Shown here piece by piece: positions 6,472 through 10,879 of a stretch of 10,879 nt of DNA. Position 1 is the stretch's first letter; each line of letters starts with the position of its first letter. The DNA lies in assembly GCA_902806365.1 (NCBI GenBank), contig CADCWJ010000719.1, forward strand, positions 1 to 10,879, given 5' to 3'. A program made the translations under genes and the position numbers. This DNA comes from an uncultured Thermomicrobiales bacterium. GTDB taxonomy: Bacteria; Chloroflexota; Chloroflexia; Thermomicrobiales; UBA6265. The notes under the pieces were generated by a model, which saw nothing but the letters and a program-made list of their open reading frames with translations, was not told where the DNA came from and did not search any database.

Positions 6472-7059
6472 ACCGATCGTATCGATCGCTCCAGGTCGCG
6501 GACCAGATCGAACAGCGGGCTACCAAGGAGTTCGGACATCAGATCCTCAGGCAAGACTATCGGACTGATTCTGATCGGCGTCGGCCTCGCGATCGGCATC
6601 GCGCTTGGCGCATGGCTCGCGGCGGCCCTGGCCGAAGATACCGTCGAGCTCTCCGGAGCCTTGCTCGGGCTCGCCCTGGTGCTGCTGTTCATGGTCCTGC
6701 CACTGGTGGGTGGCGGGATCTACATCCTGTCCAAGGGCCGGGCCGAGGAGCGGGATCTCGCCAACGTGCGGGAACAGCGGGCCCTGCTCGACATCGTCAA
6801 GACGCGAGGCCAGGTTCAGATCAGTGACGTCGTCCTTGAGCTCAAGTCAACGCGGGACAAAGTCCAGAGCGACCTTCATGAACTGGTTGGCAAGGGGCTG
6901 TTTTCTGGATATGTCGATTGGTCCAAGGGAGTGCTGTACTCGGTCGAAGCGTCGCAGCTCAACGGCCGGACGAGTTGCCCCAACTGTGGTGGGCAACTGG
7001 AGCTCGCCGGCAAGGGGTTGATCAAGTGCCCCTATTGCGGAGCTGAGATTTTTCTCTAG
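6445..7059 (+). CDS. Two-helix membrane protein with winged-helix-like segment and zinc ribbon
   Basis: Unassigned membrane protein heading the pspA cluster. Counting from the TTG at 6445 (204 residues), two hydrophobic helices lie at about 38-63 and 70-96. A helical, winged-helix-like segment follows at about 108-172 (EQRALLDIVKTRGQVQ, then KVQSDLHELVGKGLF, then a short beta turn), and a C-terminal zinc ribbon has Cys178, 181, 195 and 198 (CPNC and CPYC knuckles). With both helices crossing, the winged helix and ribbon would lie on the same side as the N-terminus, presumably cytoplasmic. The start is uncertain: TTG 6445 has no ribosome site, while AGGAGG at 6466-6471 is nine bases before an in-frame ATC at 6481 and no standard start codon lies there. 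I infer a sensor or adaptor linking the membrane to PspA or the SPFH partner; Bacillus YdjG is a loose analogue with zinc ribbons and membrane helices. Confidence 0.75.
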   Translation: MQSGAADRRTDRIDRSRSRTRSNSGLPRSSDIRSSGKTIGLILIGVGLAIGIALGAWLAAALAEDTVELSGALLGLALVLLFMVLPLVGGGIYILSKGRAEERDLANVREQRALLDIVKTRGQVQISDVVLELKSTRDKVQSDLHELVGKGLFSGYVDWSKGVLYSVEASQLNGRTSCPNCGGQLELAGKGLIKCPYCGAEIFL

Positions 7060-7100
7060 CATCGACCCCCAGCGTTCGGTAACGGGAAAGGATCGTCGTC

Positions 7101-8063
7101 GTGGAGCAGCAAGTGAGGACCGGGCTGGAGCGCATTCCCGGATACGCCGGCTACCGGCGGAAGGAAGACCGTCGGGACGACGACAAGCGCATCCGGAACG
7201 AGATCTCCGATGCTCTTTCGGCACAGGTCGATGCCCTGACGCGCCGCAACGCGGCATTGGTCGAAGCGCGCGATCTGACGCAAATCTCGAAGATCGAGCG
7301 GTTGATCGGACAGGTAAGGCTGCTGGCGGATCGGATCCGGACTGCTACCTACGGGTACGGAGGACTCTTCTCCGAAAACACGGTCGATGAGCCAGTCCTC
7401 GATCAGATCCGGCAGTTCGATCTCGCGCTCCAGCGGGAAGTGTCGACGCTGGTGACGCTCGTCGACGGGCTCTCGAACTCCATATCCACGCCTGCCAACT
7501 CGGATCTCGATACGCTACAGCATGAAGTGTCGCGTCTGGATGTGCTCGTCGATGGCCGCGCGCAGGTCGTCGATACCGCAAGGCCGCATCAGGACGCCAA
7601 GGTCTTGAGCCTTCTCGACACAATTCCCGAACCCAAGCCGTCTCCGCTCCTTTCCGTCGAGCCTGGCGACACCTTTTCGGTCCTCGGGGACAACTATCAG
7701 ACCGACGCGATCGTGACACTGGTCGATGGTGACAGGCGCATACGTCTGGCAAGGGTCGGCGACAATGCCGAAGGCGCCGAGCAATGGTTTCTCGCGTCGT
7801 CGGTTCCAGAGATCCCGACGTCACTGCTGGTCCAGGAAGATGACGGCACACCGCCAGGTCTGGTAATGCGGTCGGCGGCAGCGAACGTGCAATCCAGCAA
7901 GGGCGTACGCGAGGGAGTGTCCGCCCAGTATTCGTTCACCGCGGAAGGGGAGCCGGAATCGAAGGTCGCCTTCAGCTATATCATTGGGGATGAAACGCGG
8001 TACCTGACCGGCAAGCCAATCAACGATCTCGACGTCGAATTCTTCGGAGCGGCGCAGTCCTGA
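7101..8063 (+). CDS. Unrecognised PspA-cluster protein with helical N-terminus and beta-rich C-terminus
   Basis: Function unknown. The 320-residue protein opens with RIPGYAGYRRKEDRRDDDKR (11-30), a highly charged motif, followed by a predicted long helix or coiled coil (about 28-82). A GYGGLF turn (85-90) and a second helical part (97-155) follow. A proline-rich linker near 174-183 leads to a small beta-rich region (about 186-245; EPGDTFSVLGDNYQ, a repeated VTLVDGDRR-type strand, EQWFLAS) that faintly resembles DUF4178-like domains; this is a pattern impression only. There is no signal peptide, membrane helix or Cys cluster. GTG 7101 follows an AAAGGA-type ribosome site at 7087-7092, 41 bases after the preceding gene; pspA starts 12 bases after its stop, with its ribosome site immediately after this TGA. 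That tight spacing implies co-transcription and a shared role with PspA. Confidence 0.8.
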   Translation: MEQQVRTGLERIPGYAGYRRKEDRRDDDKRIRNEISDALSAQVDALTRRNAALVEARDLTQISKIERLIGQVRLLADRIRTATYGYGGLFSENTVDEPVLDQIRQFDLALQREVSTLVTLVDGLSNSISTPANSDLDTLQHEVSRLDVLVDGRAQVVDTARPHQDAKVLSLLDTIPEPKPSPLLSVEPGDTFSVLGDNYQTDAIVTLVDGDRRIRLARVGDNAEGAEQWFLASSVPEIPTSLLVQEDDGTPPGLVMRSAAANVQSSKGVREGVSAQYSFTAEGEPESKVAFSYIIGDETRYLTGKPINDLDVEFFGAAQS

Positions 8064-8075
8064 GGAGGAAACAGC

Positions 8076-8825
8076 ATGGGTATTCTCGATCGTGTGTCGC
8101 GGCTTGTCCGTGCCAATGTCAACGAGCTCGTCGATCGGGCCGAAGACCCCGAAAAGATGATCGATCAGATTCTTCGCGACATGCAGGCCAACATCTCAAC
8201 GGCCAGAACGCAGGTCGCCGCGATGATTGCGCAGGAGAAGGAGCTGGAGGCGGACCTCGAGGAGACAAACAATCTCTCCCACGAGTGGGCCGAGAAGGCC
8301 AAACGAGCGGTTGCGGCCGGCAAGGACGACCTCGCGCGCGAAGCGTTGCGCCGGAAGCGTGATAACGATGAGAACGCGGCGGTGTATCGGCAGACGCATG
8401 ACAGCCAGAAGCAGACGGTCGAGAAGCTCAAGCAACAGCTTGGGCTGCTCGAGTCGAAGTACCAAACGACGCTGAGCCAGCGCGACAGCCTGGTGGCCCG
8501 CCAGCGGCGCGCCAAGGCGTCGATGCAGGTGACCGAGTTCACCTCCACGCTCTCTCCGCTCGACGCCAGCGGCGAGCTGGACCGCATGGAGCGGAAGATT
8601 CGCGGCAACGAAGCGCAGACCGAGGCTCTGGAAGAACTCGGAACCGACTCGTTCGACGCCCAGTTCCGCGAACTCGACTACGATCTCGACCTCGAGAGGG
8701 AACTGGAAGCGCTCAAGAGCGGCTCATCCCAGGTGTCGGGCGAGCTTGGTGCCGGATCTTCCGACGCCTCTCCCGCCACATCCCAGCAGACGACACCATC
8801 GGCGGGATCACCCTCTCAAGGGTAA
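8076..8825 (+). CDS. pspA: PspA/IM30 (Vipp1-like) membrane-stress protein
   Basis: Peripheral inner-membrane coiled-coil protein of the ESCRT-III-like PspA/Vipp1 superfamily, which coats and stabilises damaged membranes. The N-terminal amphipathic helix (about 1-20, MGILDRVSRLVRANVNELVD) is followed by the family hallmark EDPEKMIDQILRDM (23-36) and a continuous heptad-rich coiled coil to about residue 215, with the typical segment AKRAVAAGKDDLAREALRRK. The last 30 or so residues are a Ser/Gln/Thr/Pro/Gly-rich tail not usual in E. coli PspA. Length is 249 residues. GGAGG (8064-8068) with a seven-base spacer precedes ATG 8076. No pspF, pspB or pspC is present, so control must differ from the enterobacterial Psp system. 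A hairpin follows the stop. Confidence 0.95.
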   Translation: MGILDRVSRLVRANVNELVDRAEDPEKMIDQILRDMQANISTARTQVAAMIAQEKELEADLEETNNLSHEWAEKAKRAVAAGKDDLAREALRRKRDNDENAAVYRQTHDSQKQTVEKLKQQLGLLESKYQTTLSQRDSLVARQRRAKASMQVTEFTSTLSPLDASGELDRMERKIRGNEAQTEALEELGTDSFDAQFRELDYDLDLERELEALKSGSSQVSGELGAGSSDASPATSQQTTPSAGSPSQG

Positions 8826-8845
8826 TCCGCGCGTCATCGATCCCG

Positions 8846-8873
8846 CGCCGGGCGCCCTTCCTGGTGCCCGGCG
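8846..8873 (+). terminator. GC-rich hairpin between pspA and the SPFH gene
   Basis: An 11-base-pair stem with one G-U pair (8846-8856 with 8863-8873) and a six-base loop CTTCCT. No T-run follows. It could attenuate transcription into the downstream gene or protect the 3' end of the pspA message, so that PspA is made in larger amounts. Confidence 0.5.
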
Positions 8874-8906
8874 TTATCGCGAGTCCTCGTGAACGGAGCC
8901 GACAGC

Positions 8907-9950
8907 ATGGCGATCATCGATGTCATTGAGTATCCGAACGAGGCGAGCAATGAGTTGGTGCGTCGCGTTCCGGAGGACGGATCGGGCGAGTTTCGCCTGG
9001 GATCGCAGTTGATCGTGCGGGAGAGCCAACGCGCCGTATTCTTCAGGGATGGAAAGGCCCTCGATGTCTTTGGGCCGGGGCGACACACCCTTTCCACCAA
9101 CAACATCCCCCTTCTCGGGGCGTTTATTGGTTTACCCTTCGGCGGAGACTCGCCCTTCAAGGCCGAGGTCGTCTTCGTCTCGATGCGTGAATTCACCGAC
9201 ATGAAGTGGGGCTCGATCCAGCCCCTGGTCTACCGCGATACCGAGCTAGGGATGATCCGCCTGCGTGCCTTCGGCACCTATAGCATGCGCGTGTCCGATC
9301 CTCAGCTCCTCGTGAATCAGGTGGTCGGACAGCGGGGGAGTTACACGACGGCGGCGATCGACGACTTCCTCAAGAGCGTGATCATCACCGAGTTCAACGA
9401 TCTCCTCGCTGACGTACAGACATCGATTCTCGATCTCGCCAAAATGTCACGAGAGGTTTCGGACGGTGCCCGGGCGGCGCTCGCCGATGACTTCAACCGG
9501 CTCGGGCTGGAGCTGACTACCTTTCAGGTTGGCGCGATCACTCCACCGGAAGAAGTGCAACAGCGTATCGATGAGCGGTCCGGCATGGCCGCCCTCGGAG
9601 ACATGGGAACCTACACCCAGTTCAGAACCGCCCAGGCGATCGGGGACGCTGCCCGGAATCAGGGTACCGCCGGCGATATTGCAGGCGCCGGTGTTGGCCT
9701 CGGGGCGGGACTGGGGATCGGGCAGGCCATGGCGGGCGCGATGCGCGACTCTCAGGCACAACCCCAGCAGCCAGCCGCGGCAGTGCAGACCATATCGTGC
9801 CCGAACTGCAAGCAGACGATCCCGGCGGACTCGAAGTTCTGCCCTGCGTGCGGGACCAGTCTCGCTACCGTTACATGCGGCAAATGCCAGACCGTGAACC
9901 AGGCTGGCGCCAGGTTCTGCGTCAACTGCGGAAACCCGTTGACGACCTAA
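8907..9950 (+). CDS. SPFH-domain protein with two C-terminal zinc ribbons (YdjI-like)
   Basis: Membrane-organising protein of the SPFH (stomatin/prohibitin/flotillin) superfamily in the branch seen in Bacillus YdjI, which in that organism sits in an operon with a PspA. The N-terminal part contains GSQLIVRESQRAVFFRDGKA (32-51) and GPGRHTLSTNNIP (56-68), the typical opening of this branch. The SPFH body runs to about residue 210, followed by a helical region (TPPEEVQQRIDERSGMAALG), a Gly/Ala-rich stretch (252-282) and two complete zinc ribbons: Cys298/301/312/315 and Cys324/327/338/341. Length is 347 residues. ATG 8907 has GGAG at 8895-8898; a GTG at 8889 in frame is possible but would engulf that site. 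No membrane helix is obvious, so attachment is probably through PspA, the upstream membrane protein, or the glycine-rich segment. I infer that it recruits PspA to membrane sites. Confidence 0.9.
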   Translation: MAIIDVIEYPNEASNELVRRVPEDGSGEFRLGSQLIVRESQRAVFFRDGKALDVFGPGRHTLSTNNIPLLGAFIGLPFGGDSPFKAEVVFVSMREFTDMKWGSIQPLVYRDTELGMIRLRAFGTYSMRVSDPQLLVNQVVGQRGSYTTAAIDDFLKSVIITEFNDLLADVQTSILDLAKMSREVSDGARAALADDFNRLGLELTTFQVGAITPPEEVQQRIDERSGMAALGDMGTYTQFRTAQAIGDAARNQGTAGDIAGAGVGLGAGLGIGQAMAGAMRDSQAQPQQPAAAVQTISCPNCKQTIPADSKFCPACGTSLATVTCGKCQTVNQAGARFCVNCGNPLTT

Positions 9951-10312
9951 CCCTGCCGCAATGTCCCCTGCCGCGAGCTATCTGGGGCACGGCTGACGCG
10001 ATCGTGCGTGTCCCCCGGGTGACGCTAGGCCCGCTCCGCTATCCGCTGGTACCGGAGCGAACGGTTGAGTGTTGGAACCGGCAGACCCCGGTAAGCCCGG
10101 TTCGCCCACATCGACAGGCCCTGGATTCGCCCACGGATGAGGACGGTCGCACCGGCCACCGTCTGTTCCGTTTGACGCTGGCCCGATTTCGATCGACGCT
10201 CCAGACCCGAGCGGTCCCCGTGTCGGACGGTCAATTGCTGGCTCGATGTCGTGACGATTCCTGAGTCGTAGCTCTCGGCCCACTTCTCGACGTGGCGGTT
10301 CCCCTGACCCAA
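9951..10312. other. Region without a supported gene between the SPFH gene and gyrA
   Basis: About 360 bases before the gyrA promoter region. The open frames here lack a ribosome site and recognisable motifs. A 7-base inverted repeat CGCTCCG/CGGAGCG (10032-10038 and 10053-10059) could be a weak terminator of the pspA cluster. A minus-strand frame ending at 10025 stays open across the region (it contains TVAGATVLIRGRIQGL) and might be a remnant or a small gene, but I cannot support it. No tRNA or known riboswitch was seen. Confidence 0.45.
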
Positions 10313-10317
10313 TCTAG

Positions 10318-10341
10318 ACGTACGTACGTATGAAACGTATG
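10318..10341. repeat. ACGT tandem palindrome plus CGTATG direct repeat upstream of gyrA
   Basis: ACGT occurs three times in tandem at 10318-10329, forming a palindrome. It is followed by CGTATG (10327-10332), AAA, and CGTATG again (10336-10341), a nine-base period. It lies about 20-45 bases upstream of the predicted gyrA -10 box, where an activator or repressor could bind. No family is assigned. Confidence 0.4.
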
Positions 10342-10358
10342 CCGAAGACCGCTTAATC

Positions 10359-10367
10359 TGGTAAACT
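10359..10367 (+). promoter_or_regulatory. Predicted extended -10 promoter of gyrA
   Basis: TGGTAAACT combines a TGN extension with TAAACT (four of six matches). No good -35 box is present, which is common for extended -10 promoters. Initiation near 10374 would give a leader of about 39 bases ending in AGGAG at 10400-10404. Confidence 0.45.
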
Positions 10368-10412
10368 GGAGCGTTAGGCTCACGCCGCAGCCCCTTCTCA
10401 GGAGCCCGTTCC

Positions 10413-10879
10413 ATGGAAATTGGTAACGTTCGAATTGCGAGCATCGAATCCGAGATGCAGCAGTCCTATCTACAGTACGCCATGAGCGTCATCGTCCAGC
10501 GGGCACTCCCGGACGCCCGCGACGGGCTCAAGCCTGTCCATCGCCGGGTACTTTATGCCATGGACCAGATGGGCATGCGCTCCAACACCCGGTACAAGAA
10601 GAGTGCCGGTATCGTCGGCGAGGTCATCAAGAACTTTCACCCCCACAGCGACACCGCCGCCTACGATACCCTCGTTAGAATGGCCCAGGATTTCAGTCTC
10701 CGCTACCCCCTGGTCGACGGTCAGGGGAACTTTGGGTCGGTCGATGGCGACAGCGCCGCCGCGATGCGGTACACGGAAGCAAGGATGACCCTCATTGCCG
10801 AGGAGCTCCTTTCCGATCTCGACAAGCAAACCGTCGACGAGGGGATAGCGGAGACTGAAATCCTGGGCCATTCTAACGA
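10413..10879 (+). CDS. gyrA: DNA gyrase subunit A, 5' part (3' end outside window and last 41 bases not native)
   Basis: Subunit of the type IIA topoisomerase that introduces negative supercoils; this N-terminal part carries the DNA-breaking winged-helix domain. ATG 10413 follows AGGAG (10400-10404) by eight bases. Present are SYLQYAMSVIVQRALPDARDG (18-38, start and end of the dimer-arm motif), PVHRRVLYAM, and the quinolone region HPHSDTAAYDTLVRMAQ (76-92). The catalytic Tyr120 is in AAMRYTEARM. The usual HPHGD is HPHSD here (Ser79 at the E. coli Gly81 position), and Thr81 stands at E. coli Ser83. Through residue 142 (DKQTVD) the protein is normal. The next 13 codons read EGIAETEILGHSN instead of the expected FVxNYDGT, because the DNA from 10839 on is an inverted copy of 10672-10712. 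Treat the protein after residue 142 as not GyrA. No frameshift is needed to explain it. Confidence 0.93.
   Translation, partial: MEIGNVRIASIESEMQQSYLQYAMSVIVQRALPDARDGLKPVHRRVLYAMDQMGMRSNTRYKKSAGIVGEVIKNFHPHSDTAAYDTLVRMAQDFSLRYPLVDGQGNFGSVDGDSAAAMRYTEARMTLIAEELLSDLDKQTVDEGIAETEILGHSN
10672..10879. repeat. Inverted duplication inside gyrA at the window end
   Basis: Arms 10672-10720 and 10831-10879 are reverse complements over 49 bases with 47 identities, separated by 110 bases. The two differences (10706/10845 and 10712/10839) are third-codon positions: TAC versus TAT for Tyr, and CTG versus CTC for Leu. The join lies at CCGTCGAC (10831-10838), whose core GTCGAC is palindromic. The right arm runs to the last base, so the copy may continue. 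Most likely this is a fold-back chimera of sequencing or assembly involving a strain variant. Confidence 0.92.

Noticed and set aside
6441..6827. Plus-strand ORF starting at ATG 6441 as the gene heading the psp cluster
   Set aside because: Its later part is an arginine-rich shadow of the membrane protein frame, which has clear helices and a Cys4 ribbon; ATG 6441 also lies inside the predicted -10 box.
10025..10444. Minus-strand ORF of 139 codons overlapping the gyrA promoter and start
   Set aside because: It covers the gyrA control region and start codon and has no identifiable motif or ribosome site; it is probably a shadow frame, though its distal part could be a remnant.
10839..10879. Intein, intron or mobile-element insertion in gyrA as the cause of the abrupt loss of similarity
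   Set aside because: The sequence after residue 142 is fully explained as an inverted copy of gyrA itself; there is no Cys/Ser intein start, and no intron or transposon end is needed.

Overview
The window is GC-rich bacterial chromosome with compact genes, frequent GTG/TTG-type starts and good Shine-Dalgarno sites. No rRNA, tRNA, CRISPR array or insertion sequence was recognised. The gene set is mostly housekeeping plus one accessory-looking envelope-stress cluster. The combination of a LexA, a HspR-type (HAIR) operator on a dnaJ gene, and a PspA gene beside a zinc-ribbon SPFH protein fits a deep-branching Gram-positive-like lineage. My best guess is Chloroflexota (Thermomicrobia-like), but this is an inference from gene content and protein flavour, not a database match.

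Layout, left to right. (1) 3-428: C-terminal protease part of LexA, cut by the window edge, followed by a strong UUCG-loop terminator. (2) 499-1090: about 590 bases without a convincing gene but rich in inverted repeats. (3) 1091-2217: a J-domain chaperone gene whose predicted promoter is overlaid by a HspR-type inverted repeat; the protein has only one of the two usual zinc centres. (4) 2358-3638: purA (adenylosuccinate synthetase) with several unusual residues near the aspartate site. (5) 3649-4659: gpsA on the minus strand, convergent with purA. (6) 4811-6398: fabZ, divergent from gpsA and with a clear promoter, then a GT4 glycosyltransferase. gpsA and fabZ both serve membrane lipid synthesis (glycerol-3-phosphate and fatty acids).

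(7) 6437-9950: four same-strand genes with small gaps: a two-helix membrane protein with a winged-helix-like segment and a zinc ribbon; an unrecognised 320-residue protein with a helical N-terminus; PspA; and an SPFH protein with two C-terminal zinc ribbons. I infer a membrane-stress module related in spirit to the Bacillus ydjFGHI operon, but with two partners that I cannot assign to a described system. This is the most interesting biology in the window.

(8) 9951-10412: about 460 bases without a supported gene, ending in the gyrA promoter region. (9) 10413-10879: the 5' part of gyrA. The last 41 bases are not normal gyrA: the final 49 bases (10831-10879) are an inverted copy of 10672-10720 of the same gene, with two synonymous differences. 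The join sits on an 8-base match containing the palindrome GTCGAC. This looks like a fold-back chimera at a contig end, probably between strain variants, so the GyrA protein should be trusted only up to residue 142.
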